A stretch of DNA of 64,000 bases from Laspinema sp. D2d (GCF_025370755.1 NZ_JAMXFC010000007.1:157140-221139), one strand, 5' to 3'; positions 22,317 through 31,039 are shown, numbered from the stretch's first letter. Numbers and translations are program-made. Notes: generated by a model not told the origin, from the sequence alone.

Positions 22317-24041
22317 ATGCCCTTGGATTATTTTGCTCCTGGCGTCTATGTTGAAGAAGTAGACCGAGGTAGTCGCCCGATCGAAGGCGTCAGTCTCAGC
22401 GTTCCTGGCTTTATCGGCTTTACTGAAGATGTCCGTGGTGATGCGGAAGTCTTTCAACCCATGATGGTCACCACCTGGGATCAATACCTAGAGTATTTTG
22501 GGAAACCGGGCTCTGATGGGTTTACCGACTTCGATGCGTACCTCCCCTTTGCCGTTTATGGATGGTTCTTAAATGGCGGGGGTCGCTGTTGGGTGAGCAG
22601 TATTGGGACCAAACTCCCCGGTTCCGAAGCGCCACCGCCGGAAAAAACCGCCACAAAATTGCTCACTTCCTCCGGTCGTCCCGCCTTATTGTTCAACCTC
22701 AAAGGAGCAGCAGGAGAAACCGAAGATGGCGAAGCGCCAGCACTTCCGGCAGCCACTGGACGGGTAACGGTCAAAGTCGAAAGCAGTACCCCGAAGCCGC
22801 CAGAAGATGAAGATGCCGAGCCACCCATTGATGATGGTCAATTCTTCAAAGTTACCGTCAAACGGGGGGATACGGTAGTTGAGACCTACGATAACCTGAC
22901 CATGAAAGAAGACGTAGAGGCCGAGTTAGGCAGCTATGTCGTCACCGCCTTGCAGGAATCCGAGGCGATCGATATCAGTATCCCCGAAGGTCTAGGAGCC
23001 ATCTCACCTCTCTCCAAGCGGCCCCTCAATGGGACCTACGAAGTTGCCCCGCCGCCCCCCTTCATTCAAGACCCCGATCGCCTGCCGCGAGAACTCCAAG
23101 GCAAGCGCGACGATCGCACCGGCGTCCAAGGGATCTTTGAAATTGACGACGTAGCCATGATCGCCTGTCCCGACCTGATGCGCGTCTATCAAGAAGGACT
23201 CATGGACATCGACCAGGTACATGGTGTCATGGAAATGATGGTGAGTATGTGTGAAAACTCTGCTCCCAGTCCCCCCTTCCGCATGGTCGTCCTTGATCCC
23301 CCCCCGATTAAACCGGGAAAAAATGAGAACCGCGCCGTTGCTCCCGAACAGCAAAAGCCCCAAGATGTAGCCAAATGGTTACGCGAAGGATTTAACCGCC
23401 GGTCCATGTTTGCCGCCCTTTACTATCCCTGGATCAAAGTCGCGAACCCCCGCAACGGCGGTCGTCCCATCGCCATTCCCCCCTGTGGGCACATGATGGG
23501 CGTCTGGTGTCGCACCGATGAAACCCGAGGTCTGTTCAAAGCCCCCGCCAACGATACACCCCGGGGCGTCATTGGTCTGGCTTACGAAACCAACTTCCGG
23601 GAACAAGAACTGTTAAACCCCTTGGGGATCAACTGTATCCGGAACTTCTCCAACTACAATCGTGGCATTAAAATCTGGGGCGCACGCACCCTAGCCGAAC
23701 CTGATAATATCCAATGGCGGTATATTCCCGTGCGTCGGATGATGAGCTATATCGAGAAATCCATTGAAATTGGCACTCAGTGGGTCGTGTTTGAACCCAA
23801 CGATTCCACCCTCTGGGGACGAGTCACCCGCACCGTTTCCAGCTTCCTAGAAGGGCTCTGGCGTCAGGGTGCATTGGTGGGCGGTACCGCCGGAGAATCT
23901 TTCTTTGTCAAGTGCGATGGCGAACTCAACACCGCCGACACCATGATGATGGGTCGTTTGTACATCGAAGTGGGAGTCGCCCCAGTGCGACCAGCGGAAT
24001 TCGTGATCTTCCGCATCAGCCAATGGGCACCGGGCCAATAA
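22317..24041 (+). CDS. contractile tail sheath protein
   Basis: 574 residues from ATG at 22317, chosen because GGAGA precedes it at normal spacing and because MPLDYFAPGVYVEEVDRGSRPIEGV is the standard sheath N-terminus. The 18 extra upstream residues in the same frame look spurious. The C-terminal sheath domain is clear: LGINCIRNFSNYNRGIKIWGARTL, YIPVRRMMSYIEKSIE, WVVFEPNDSTLWGRVTRTV and a terminal PAEFVIFRISQ. Residues about 105-260 are an inserted, acidic and Pro-rich domain likely exposed on the particle surface. Sheath contraction drives the inner tube outward. Tube genes follow directly. Confidence 0.95.
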   Translation: MPLDYFAPGVYVEEVDRGSRPIEGVSLSVPGFIGFTEDVRGDAEVFQPMMVTTWDQYLEYFGKPGSDGFTDFDAYLPFAVYGWFLNGGGRCWVSSIGTKLPGSEAPPPEKTATKLLTSSGRPALLFNLKGAAGETEDGEAPALPAATGRVTVKVESSTPKPPEDEDAEPPIDDGQFFKVTVKRGDTVVETYDNLTMKEDVEAELGSYVVTALQESEAIDISIPEGLGAISPLSKRPLNGTYEVAPPPPFIQDPDRLPRELQGKRDDRTGVQGIFEIDDVAMIACPDLMRVYQEGLMDIDQVHGVMEMMVSMCENSAPSPPFRMVVLDPPPIKPGKNENRAVAPEQQKPQDVAKWLREGFNRRSMFAALYYPWIKVANPRNGGRPIAIPPCGHMMGVWCRTDETRGLFKAPANDTPRGVIGLAYETNFREQELLNPLGINCIRNFSNYNRGIKIWGARTLAEPDNIQWRYIPVRRMMSYIEKSIEIGTQWVVFEPNDSTLWGRVTRTVSSFLEGLWRQGALVGGTAGESFFVKCDGELNTADTMMMGRLYIEVGVAPVRPAEFVIFRISQWAPGQ

Positions 24042-24180
24042 TTTCCAGTCCCCTGATGGTGAGTCAGTCATTATTAGTCATGATCTGTGTTGCTCGGAGT
24101 TAATCCCCAGCAACCTTATGGCTGATAATGACTGAAACCCAACTGTTTTCACTCAGTTTTAAGGTTCAAGGAGTAAACCC

Positions 24181-24654
24181 ATGACAGATCTGTTTGTAAT
24201 TTCTTCAAATAGGTTTTCTTTTACATACGGGGGAAAAGAATTCCCTCTCCTCAAAATTAGTGGCATTGATGTCCAAGCTAAAACCGCCGGACACAAATCC
24301 CCGATCGCCTCGGGAAAAAATGCCCAAATGTTCCGGCAAACTGTTTCAACTGGATACTATAATAACCAAAATATTACCATTGAAGCAGTCCTTCAAGATG
24401 GCAACAAAGACCTTTATGATATTTTCAAAAAAGGCTTACCAGCCACTTATGGAGGCGATGGAAAATGGAGCAGTAATTTTACCGATGCGGCAATTACTAT
24501 CTTTGACCCAGACGCGAAAGAAGTCTTAACCTATAACCTCAAAAGCTGTCAAATGGTCAGCTATGAAGTCAGTGAATTTAATGTCAGTGGCGACCAATTT
24601 CTGACCGAAAAATTTGAACTGAATGTAGAAAGTGTCGAACGGAAGCAGGGTTAG
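24181..24654 (+). CDS. tail tube protein (gp19/Hcp-like), paralogue 1
   Basis: 157 residues. The fold-typical pattern of the phage gp19 / CIS inner tube family is visible: N-terminal FSFTYGGKEFPLLKISGIDVQ, a loop RQTVSTGYYNNQNITIEAVLQDGNKDLYDIF, and the C-terminal SCQMVSYEVSEFNVSGDQFLTEKFELNVESVER. Such proteins stack as hexameric rings inside the sheath. The start is ATG at 24181, preceded by AAGGAG in a good position. It is about 140 bases downstream of the sheath gene and the first of three tube-family genes. Confidence 0.85.
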   Translation: MTDLFVISSNRFSFTYGGKEFPLLKISGIDVQAKTAGHKSPIASGKNAQMFRQTVSTGYYNNQNITIEAVLQDGNKDLYDIFKKGLPATYGGDGKWSSNFTDAAITIFDPDAKEVLTYNLKSCQMVSYEVSEFNVSGDQFLTEKFELNVESVERKQG

Positions 24655-24749
24655 GGGGATAAATTTTGGCCGCCTCAAGCCAGCGTTTTTTGGAAAAATA
24701 GTGCCTTGTTTTGGGAAAGTAATTAGGGAAAGAACAAAGGAGTAGTACA

Positions 24750-25232
24750 ATGCCAGTCGATAAGGAACCACTTTCTCAGGCTAGATATGAATTTGCCGCC
24801 GATGGGTTGGGCAAAGATTTATTGGTGGAATCAGTTTCGGGAGTGAAAATGAGCATTCCTGTAACCAATGCTGATGGTGCATTTGGGGTAAAATCCGGCA
24901 GTAAAGTGAATCGTCAAGCTGCACCCTCTGCTGTAGAATCCAGCGATGTCACTGTCACCTTCGTTACCTCTAGTAAAGACCCTAAAGCGGTTTCCAAGTG
25001 GTTTTATGATTCCCACTCAACGCCAGACTTAGGCGGTGCGACGGGAACCAAAGGCAAAACCGATCAGGCAACCTTGACGGTGTTCAAGCAAGATGGATCA
25101 CCCTCCGCAACCTGGACCTTTAAAGGGGTGATGCCGATGACTTATAAAATGTCGGAGTTAGATGCGGCGGGAAATCAGTCCCTTAAAGAAACCATCACAT
25201 TTTGTTATGAATATGTGGAACGCACGAAATAA
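24750..25232 (+). CDS. tail tube protein (gp19/Hcp-like), paralogue 2
   Basis: 160 residues starting MPVDKEPLSQARYEFAADGLG, with VESVSGVKMSIPV, a variable loop including ESSDVTVTFVTSSKDPKAVSKWFYD, and the family end MTYKMSELDAAGNQSLKETITFCYEYVERTK. It is clearly related in layout to the preceding tube protein but divergent. A strong AAAGGAG lies upstream of the ATG. Multiple tube paralogues are usual in CIS, one forming the main tube and others the part next to the baseplate or cap. Confidence 0.85.
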   Translation: MPVDKEPLSQARYEFAADGLGKDLLVESVSGVKMSIPVTNADGAFGVKSGSKVNRQAAPSAVESSDVTVTFVTSSKDPKAVSKWFYDSHSTPDLGGATGTKGKTDQATLTVFKQDGSPSATWTFKGVMPMTYKMSELDAAGNQSLKETITFCYEYVERTK

Positions 25233-25391
25233 GCGCGTTTCCTAAAAGAGGGATGGACAGTCAACCGAGAGGGATTGCCCCTCCCTCGGGGAGTCTGACC
25301 TCTGTTTGCTGGTTCCATCAGCGATCGCCACCTGAAATGCACCCCTCCCATCAGCTAACCGCGATGCAACTCGTTTGCCGGAGATCGAACC

Positions 25392-25883
25392 GTGCTTGAA
25401 GTGCCTCAATTAATTGCTACCTCGCGATTTTACCTAGAACTGCACCTGAAAGATAGTGTCGAAACGATCGATGCTTACTTTATGGAATGTAAGGGGTTTA
25501 AAACCAGTCAGGAAATCATTGAAATCTGCGAAGTTACCCCCCAAATGTGGGGTAAAGACGGTAAATCCCGAGGGCGGATAATCCAGACTAAAATTCCGGG
25601 GAATATCACCTATACCAACTTAACTCTCCTTCGAGGTCTAACGGTTTCCATGACCGTTTGGAATTGGTTGGAGGCGATACAACAAGGATCTTGGGCCGCA
25701 GAACGGCGAGATGGGTCTTTAACTCTGTATGATCAAGGCGCACAGGCTCAAGTTAGATTTGAGTTTAAACGGGCATGGCCGGTGAGCTATTCTATTTCTG
25801 ATGTCAGTGTCAGTAGCGGTGAGTTGGAAATAGAAGAACTAGAAGTGGTCGTAGAAGAGTTAAAACGGGTTAAGGTGGTGTAA
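25392..25883 (+). CDS. tail tube-family protein, paralogue 3 (Pvc5/Afp5-like position)
   Basis: 163 residues from GTG at 25392. It shows the gp19-like features RFYLELHLKDSVETIDAYFMECKGFKTSQEI, QTKIPGNITYTNLTLLRGLTVSMTVWNWLEAI and the end WPVSYSISDVSVSSGELEIEELEVVVEELKRV. The Trp-rich centre and position just before the small assembly-like genes resemble Pvc5/Afp5, a tube-initiating protein near the baseplate. That assignment rests on gene order, not on residue-level proof. Confidence 0.8.
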   Translation: MLEVPQLIATSRFYLELHLKDSVETIDAYFMECKGFKTSQEIIEICEVTPQMWGKDGKSRGRIIQTKIPGNITYTNLTLLRGLTVSMTVWNWLEAIQQGSWAAERRDGSLTLYDQGAQAQVRFEFKRAWPVSYSISDVSVSSGELEIEELEVVVEELKRVKVV

Positions 25884-25901
25884 AAGTAGGGCTAATTCAG
25901 C

Positions 25902-26255
25902 ATGATTCAGACCGAGTTTGAATTTACATTACCCAAAGGGTATCTCGATAGTGAAGGCAACTTGCACCGTCAAGGGGTAATGCGTTTATCCCGGGCGATC
26001 GATGAAATTGCTCCCCTGCGAGACCCTCGGGTTAAATCGAATCCGGCATACGCTACGGTGATTATTTTATCGCGGGTGATTACCCGCTTGGGTGCTTTAG
26101 AACAAGTCACTCCCTTGGCGATCGAAAATTTATTTGCCGTAGACTTAAATTATCTTCAAACCTTTTATCGTCAAATTAACGAACTGGAAACTCAGGGGGA
26201 TTTAGACACAGAACCCCTATCACCTCCAGCCCTCCCGGGACCCTCCTACTCATGA
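25902..26255 (+). CDS. CIS tail-assembly-like small protein, paralogue 1
   Basis: 117 residues. The sequence FEFTLPKGYLDSEGNLHRQGVMRLSRAIDEI, then NPAYATVIILSRVITRLG, then a helical end and a Pro-rich tail, is of the type found after tube genes in phages and CIS (tail assembly chaperone position). The next gene encodes a clear paralogue. It is 18 bases downstream of the third tube gene, within one operon. The molecular role is inferred from position only. Confidence 0.75.
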   Translation: MIQTEFEFTLPKGYLDSEGNLHRQGVMRLSRAIDEIAPLRDPRVKSNPAYATVIILSRVITRLGALEQVTPLAIENLFAVDLNYLQTFYRQINELETQGDLDTEPLSPPALPGPSYS

Positions 26256-26268
26256 ATCAGGTGATGCC

Positions 26269-26634
26269 ATGAATCGGGAAACGATACCTCACAGCCAGTT
26301 TACATTTACCCTTCCTGTGGGAGTGGTGGATGGGGAGGGGAGTCTGCATCGAGAAGGGGTAATGCGCAGGGTGACGGGTCAGGATGAAATCTGGGTGAGC
26401 AAAGACCCTCAGACTCAAGAAAATCCCGCTTATCGAATCATTTCCCTGCTCTCTCGGGTGATTACCCATGTAGGCGGCTTTTCATCCGTGACGCCAGAGT
26501 TACTAGAACAACTGTTTTTAAGGGATTTTCTTTATTTACGAGAGTTTTATACCCAAATTAATCGGTCTGGCGTGGAGGGAATGACGTTGGGGGAGTTCAA
26601 AGCTACCCCTTGGAGCAATTGTACCAAGAGGTAG
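26269..26634 (+). CDS. CIS tail-assembly-like small protein, paralogue 2
   Basis: 121 residues in the zero frame. FTFTLPVGVVDGEGSLHREGVMRRVTGQDEI and NPAYRIISLLSRVITHVG align with paralogue 1 throughout the core. The last 20 or so residues (TLGEFKATPWSNCTKR) look unlike the family. From about codon 107 the -1 frame instead encodes a convincing DUF6760-like domain (see next entry). The gene is 13 bases after paralogue 1. It could therefore yield a short protein and, by frameshifting, a longer fusion protein. Confidence 0.75.
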   Translation: MNRETIPHSQFTFTLPVGVVDGEGSLHREGVMRRVTGQDEIWVSKDPQTQENPAYRIISLLSRVITHVGGFSSVTPELLEQLFLRDFLYLREFYTQINRSGVEGMTLGEFKATPWSNCTKR

Positions 26635-26744
26635 CGACGATCGCCTTTCACTTTCACTGGTCCTTAGATGAAATCCTATCTCTGGAACATGGGGAACGAC
26701 GGCGTTGGATTGCCCTAATCGCTCAATTGAAGCAGATGCCCTAA
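26589..26744 (+). CDS. DUF6760/Pvc6-like reading frame lacking its own start; possible -1 frameshift product
   Basis: The -1 frame relative to the preceding gene encodes GVQSYPLEQLYQEVATIAFH, then FHWSLDEILSLEHGERRRWI and a short tail, ending TAA at 26742-26744. The YPL-x-x-LY-x-EVA and HFHW...LEH-x-ERRRW pattern is that of the small DUF6760 proteins found after tube genes in CIS clusters. The frame opens after a TAA at 26559-26561 and contains no ATG or GTG before the domain; the only canonical-like start is a TTG at 26610 inside it. A run TTGGGGGAG (26587-26595) lies exactly where a -1 slip would join the frames. Other explanations are TTG initiation or a frameshift mutation. Confidence 0.6.
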   Translation, partial: GGVQSYPLEQLYQEVATIAFHFHWSLDEILSLEHGERRRWIALIAQLKQMP

Positions 26745-27098
26745 CCAGAGATGGAACCGTGGGGGAAATAACTTGTCAAGGGAGGACAGGAAGCAGCGTA
26801 AAACCGGATCAAACTAAGGGGGAACAAGAATCTAAAAATGACAGCGGTGCGATCGCGAATCCTTAAAGCGCGCCCCTACCCAGGCAGGGTTGAAAATAAG
26901 TCCCGGAACATCCGGCTACTTTTCAATTGATACTCAACTGCTTGCTTCAAATCACATCCGGTTTTTAAAATTCGGAAGTATGATAGCGGTAGAGCATAAT
27001 TTGACCTTAACTGTCAATTTTTCCAGATTCTTTTCCACTTTTAGTATCTTGTTTTGAGTTGCTCATCGTTCAATTGTTGATGCGGAGGTTTTACTATC
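26745..27098. other. 354-bp intergenic region after the CIS structural operon
   Basis: Follows the DUF6760-like stop and precedes the DUF928 gene. I see no strong hairpin-plus-T terminator and no credible small gene. One HIP1 site lies near 26850. Confidence 0.5.
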
Positions 27099-27848
27099 AT
27101 GCGATCGCCGAAATTGATTCACTTAATGGGTATCCTGGCTATGGTCCTCTCTCCGGCTTGGGTCACCCTTTCCGGACTCTCCTCCGTCCGCGCCCAATCT
27201 CAGCCCGGAGAACTCCTTGCCCTGAATTTCCCTTCTGCACCCCGTAACCTGGGCGGTCCCCGCAGTACCGCTGGGGGAGGAGTCCGAGGCAATGGGAATG
27301 ACAGTTGTATCGAGGGTGAATCTCCCTTAACTCCCTTAATGCCAACTCATGATATTGTCAAAACCGTCACGCCCAACCCAGAATTTTTCATGTATGTCCC
27401 GAAAAATAGCGCAGATTCGGGAGAATTTGTGATTGTTGATGGGAATGGCAATGACGTTTATCTATCTACCTTTGAGCTATCCGAGGCCCCGGGTGTGGTC
27501 AAGGTGAGCCTCCCTGCCAATACCGGCTTGGAAATGGGTAAAGTCTATGACTGGCAGTTTAGTCTAATCTGCGATCCCTCAGACCGCCAAGCTGATGTCT
27601 TCGTGCAGGGTCAAATCGAACCGACCGAACTCACCGAGGAAATGCAAACTCAACTGGACCAAGCCCAGCCCCTGGATCAGGTGCAACTGTATGTGGACCA
27701 AAGCTTATGGAACGAAGCGGTGAGCCTGCTGGCCCAATTCCGTAATTCTAATCCCACGGAGTGGCAAGGACTGTTAAAATATGTCGGCTTAGAAAACATT
27801 GCTTCGGAACCTCTGCCCATCCAAACCATTGGAACATCGCAGAATTAA
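27099..27848 (+). CDS. DUF928 domain protein, exported
   Basis: 249 residues. The N-terminus (MRSPKLIHLMGILAMVLSPA, then WVTLSGLSSVRAQ) is a signal peptide with a likely cleavage after RAQ. The mature part carries the DUF928 pattern: a Gly/Arg-rich start, DSCIEGESPLTPLMP, NPEFFMYVPKNS, GNGNDVYLSTFELSEAPGVVKVSLP and YDWQFSLICDPSDRQADVFVQGQIE. DUF928 is a cyanobacterial family of unknown function, often next to CHASE2 proteins, as here: the cyclase gene starts 20 bases downstream. A periplasmic partner or ligand-binding role beside the extracytoplasmic CHASE2 sensor is a reasonable inference. Confidence 0.9.
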   Translation: MRSPKLIHLMGILAMVLSPAWVTLSGLSSVRAQSQPGELLALNFPSAPRNLGGPRSTAGGGVRGNGNDSCIEGESPLTPLMPTHDIVKTVTPNPEFFMYVPKNSADSGEFVIVDGNGNDVYLSTFELSEAPGVVKVSLPANTGLEMGKVYDWQFSLICDPSDRQADVFVQGQIEPTELTEEMQTQLDQAQPLDQVQLYVDQSLWNEAVSLLAQFRNSNPTEWQGLLKYVGLENIASEPLPIQTIGTSQN

Positions 27849-27868
27849 CACAACTTAAGGAATAAGCC

Positions 27869-30118
27869 GTGATGTGGAATCAATTAAAACGGCAAGTTTG
27901 GGAATGGCGCGGGGTCTGGATTGCTGCTCCGTCAGTAACGTTAGCCGTAATCCTCCTACGCTTTATGGGTGTACTACAGCCTTGGGAATGGGCCGTTTAT
28001 GATCTCTATATGAGAGGGCGGCCCACGGAACCTCCAGACAGCCGAATTGCCATTGTCGGCATTAATGAAGCCGATGTACGGGAATTAGGTCAAGCGATCA
28101 TTCCCGATCGCGTTTATGCGGCAGTCATCGAAAATCTTAAAGCCATGAATCCTCGGGCGATCGGCTTAGATGTCTATCGAGATCAGCCCGTTGAACCCGG
28201 TCATGCGGCCCTGCGTCAGGTCTTTGAATCAACACCGAATCTGGTGGGCATTCAAAAAGTGATTGGGGACCGCGATCGCGAGACCATTGCACCCCCTCCC
28301 GGCTTAGAATATGCCGGTTCCAATGACATGGTTTTGGATGAAGATCAGGTTTTGCGCCGGGGGCTGGTGATGGTGAGTGATGAAGATGAAAACATCATTC
28401 CCAGTTTTAGTTTATATCTAGCCGGTCTCTATCTCGAAGCCGAAGGAATCGCCCCGGAAGCGATTGAGAATAGCGAATCCTGGAAATTTGGGAACCAAGT
28501 TTTCTCGCGCTTTGAACCGAATGATGGGGGCTATGTGGGCGCAGATAATGGGGGCTATCAGGTCCTCTTAAATTATGCCGGTCCCAGTCGGCATTTTGAG
28601 ACCGTTTCCCTGATGGATATCCTCAGAAATCGACTGCCTCAAGACTGGGGACGCGATCGCATTATCTTGATTGGAGCCGTTGGGGAAAGCTATCAAGACT
28701 TATTTTTCACCCCCTACACCAAAGAAGCGGGCAACCGCATGGCAGGGGTGGAAGTTCACGCCAATGTGATCAGCCAGATGGTTACTGCTGCCGTGGACGA
28801 TCGCCCGTTAATTAAAACCATCCCTGAACCTTACGAATGGCTGTGGATTTTCTTCTGGGGGAGTCTGGGGGCATTTCTAATTTGGAAATGGCGCTATGTT
28901 GGGGGTGCAGGATGGCTCTCCTTTCAACGTACGGCAGCAGCGGTGTTGTCCGCAGCCGCCCTAGTGGGAATTACCTACGGCGCATTTGTGTTGGGGTGGT
29001 GGATTCCCGTGGTGCCTCCCGCTTTAGCCTTACTCGGTTCTGCTACGGCGATCGTGGCTTACGTTGCCCGCACTGCTGGAGATATCCGCAAAACCTTTGG
29101 TCGCTATCTCACCGATCAAGTCGTCGCCAATTTACTTGAAAATCCAGAAGGATTAAAAATGGGCGGCGAACGGCGGAAACTGACGATTTTCACCTCGGAT
29201 TTACGCGGATTTACGGCGCTTTCGGAACGATTGCCCCCAGAAGAAGTGGTCAAAATTCTTAACTTTTATCTGGGTTATATGGCCGATGTAATTACCTCTT
29301 ACCAGGGAACTATTGATGAGTTTATGGGAGATGGGATCTTAGTGCTATTTGGTGCCCCCACCTCCCGACCCGATGATGCCAAAAGGGCGATCGCCTGCGG
29401 AATTTCCATGCAATTAGCCATGCGTCATGTCAATGCTAAAGTGGTGGAATGGGGATTACCCGAACTGGAAATGGGAATTGGCATCAATACCGGAGAAGTC
29501 GTCGTCGGCAATATCGGCTCAGAAAAACGCACTAAATACGGAGTCGTCGGCAGTCAGGTTAACTTAACCTACCGGATTGAATCTTATACAACGGGAGGGC
29601 AAATTCTGATTTCTGAGCAAACTCTCCTTGATGCCGGAGGCGAGGAAGTCGTCCAAATTGAGAGTAAACGTGAGGTGATGCCTAAAGGGGTCAAAGAGCC
29701 GCTCATGATTTACGATGTGAGCGGGATTAAAGAACCTTATCATATCTCCCTCATCAGGGAAGAAGAGGTCTTTTTACCCCTGAGCGAAAAAATCCCGATT
29801 CAATATACCATTTTGGAAGGCAAGCATATCAGCGAAACCCGCTTACTGGGTCATTTAGTCCAACTTTCGGCCAAAGGCGCTCAAGTGAGAACCGAACCGG
29901 GAGCCGGGGATATTATCCCCGTGGGATTGAGCAATCTCAAGCTCAATTTATTGGAGACTAATTCAGAGGAAAGTCGGGAAGATATTTATGCCAAGGTCCT
30001 GGAAAAACCAGCAACTGAACCCCATTGCTTTTACATTCAGTTTACAGCAAAACCCCCAGCAGTGGCGGCTCACTTGGAACAAGTGTATAAGTCACTTCAG
30101 GCAGTCGCTCCGTCTTAA
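27869..30118 (+). CDS. CHASE2-domain class III nucleotide cyclase
   Basis: 749 residues (GTG at 27869 or ATG at 27872; AAGG upstream fits either). An N-terminal membrane segment is followed by an extracytoplasmic CHASE2 sensor (about 45-315; DLYMRGRPTEPPDSRIAIVG is typical), three membrane helices (about 323-400), a class III cyclase domain (about 430-620) and a C-terminal PilZ-like segment. Metal-binding Asp444 (TSDLRGFT) and Asp488 (MGDG) are present, as are Asn565 and Arg569. The positions that normally specify adenine are Glu484 instead of Lys and Gly558 instead of Asp, so substrate preference is open. It forms an operon with the DUF928 gene. Confidence 0.9.
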   Translation: MMWNQLKRQVWEWRGVWIAAPSVTLAVILLRFMGVLQPWEWAVYDLYMRGRPTEPPDSRIAIVGINEADVRELGQAIIPDRVYAAVIENLKAMNPRAIGLDVYRDQPVEPGHAALRQVFESTPNLVGIQKVIGDRDRETIAPPPGLEYAGSNDMVLDEDQVLRRGLVMVSDEDENIIPSFSLYLAGLYLEAEGIAPEAIENSESWKFGNQVFSRFEPNDGGYVGADNGGYQVLLNYAGPSRHFETVSLMDILRNRLPQDWGRDRIILIGAVGESYQDLFFTPYTKEAGNRMAGVEVHANVISQMVTAAVDDRPLIKTIPEPYEWLWIFFWGSLGAFLIWKWRYVGGAGWLSFQRTAAAVLSAAALVGITYGAFVLGWWIPVVPPALALLGSATAIVAYVARTAGDIRKTFGRYLTDQVVANLLENPEGLKMGGERRKLTIFTSDLRGFTALSERLPPEEVVKILNFYLGYMADVITSYQGTIDEFMGDGILVLFGAPTSRPDDAKRAIACGISMQLAMRHVNAKVVEWGLPELEMGIGINTGEVVVGNIGSEKRTKYGVVGSQVNLTYRIESYTTGGQILISEQTLLDAGGEEVVQIESKREVMPKGVKEPLMIYDVSGIKEPYHISLIREEEVFLPLSEKIPIQYTILEGKHISETRLLGHLVQLSAKGAQVRTEPGAGDIIPVGLSNLKLNLLETNSEESREDIYAKVLEKPATEPHCFYIQFTAKPPAVAAHLEQVYKSLQAVAPS

Positions 30119-30185
30119 GTGAGAGTTTTATATTCTCCACCGTTGAGAGCGATCGCCTTTGTTTAAATGACATTAGAGGACTCTT

Positions 30186-30986
30186 ATGAAATTAACCTTT
30201 TTAGGTTCTGGATCGGCTTTCACCGTAGGAGCCAATAATTATCAATCGAACGTTCTGTTAGAGAGCGATCGCGGAACTAAACTCCTGATTGATTGTGGTT
30301 CTGACATTCGCTTTTCTCTCCATGAAGCGGGATATTCTCATCTGGATATCACCGATATTTACATCAGCCATTTGCATTCGGATCATGCCGGAGGATTGGA
30401 ATATATTTCCTTTACTACCAAATTTGACCCCCGATGCCAAAGACCCCGCCTTTATATCAGTAAAGAAATAGCCAATGACCTTTGGGCAAATACCCTCTCC
30501 GGAGGTCTCCGTTCCATCCAAGGCGATGTCACAGAATTAGAGACGTTTTTTGAGGTAGAAAAGGTTCCCCGCAAGGGACATTTTATCTGGGAAAATATCC
30601 AATTTAATTTGGTTAAAGTCATCCATATTAACAATGGATACTTTATCATGCCCAGCTATGGATTGTTCTTTGAACTGGAAGGAAAGCAAATCTTTTTCAG
30701 CACTGATACCCAATTATGTCGGGAAGAAATTTGGGAATATTATGAGCAAGCTGACCTAATTTTTCAGGATTGCGAAACCTCTCAATTCCCCACCACGGTT
30801 CATGCTCATTACAATGAATTAGTCGCGTTACCCGACACCATCAAAAATAAAATGTGGTTGTATGGGTATCAACCCGGACCCCTTCCAGATGCGGCACAAG
30901 ATGGATTCCTGGGGTTTGTTCAACGGGGACAGCAATTTGAATTTGCACTCTCTCCCGTACCCGTCGAGACAATCGTTACCGTCTGA
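30186..30986 (+). CDS. MBL-fold metallohydrolase
   Basis: 266 residues of the metallo-beta-lactamase fold. MKLTFLGSGSAFTVG starts the fold and ISHLHSDHAGG (His62, His64, Asp66, His67) is the metal-binding motif. Later ligands probably lie in FFSTDTQL (Asp) and TVHAHYNEL (His). The layout is nearest to RNase Z- or phosphodiesterase-like members. A cyclic-nucleotide phosphodiesterase would fit its place between a cyclase and a cyclic-nucleotide-binding channel, but the class II PDE signature HxHLDH is not matched exactly (HLHSDH). A strong terminator follows at 31040-31067. Confidence 0.85.
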   Translation: MKLTFLGSGSAFTVGANNYQSNVLLESDRGTKLLIDCGSDIRFSLHEAGYSHLDITDIYISHLHSDHAGGLEYISFTTKFDPRCQRPRLYISKEIANDLWANTLSGGLRSIQGDVTELETFFEVEKVPRKGHFIWENIQFNLVKVIHINNGYFIMPSYGLFFELEGKQIFFSTDTQLCREEIWEYYEQADLIFQDCETSQFPTTVHAHYNELVALPDTIKNKMWLYGYQPGPLPDAAQDGFLGFVQRGQQFEFALSPVPVETIVTV

Positions 30987-31039
30987 TTCCCTAGAGCAAC
31001 ATTAGACGAACTGCATCCTTGCAGGGCGATCGCCCTTAA

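Noticed and set aside
22317..26744. Sheath and tube genes as part of a myovirus prophage
   Set aside because: No capsid, portal, terminase, integrase or lysis genes are seen, and DUF4255, AAA+ and DUF4157 genes in the same region are marks of a contractile injection system.
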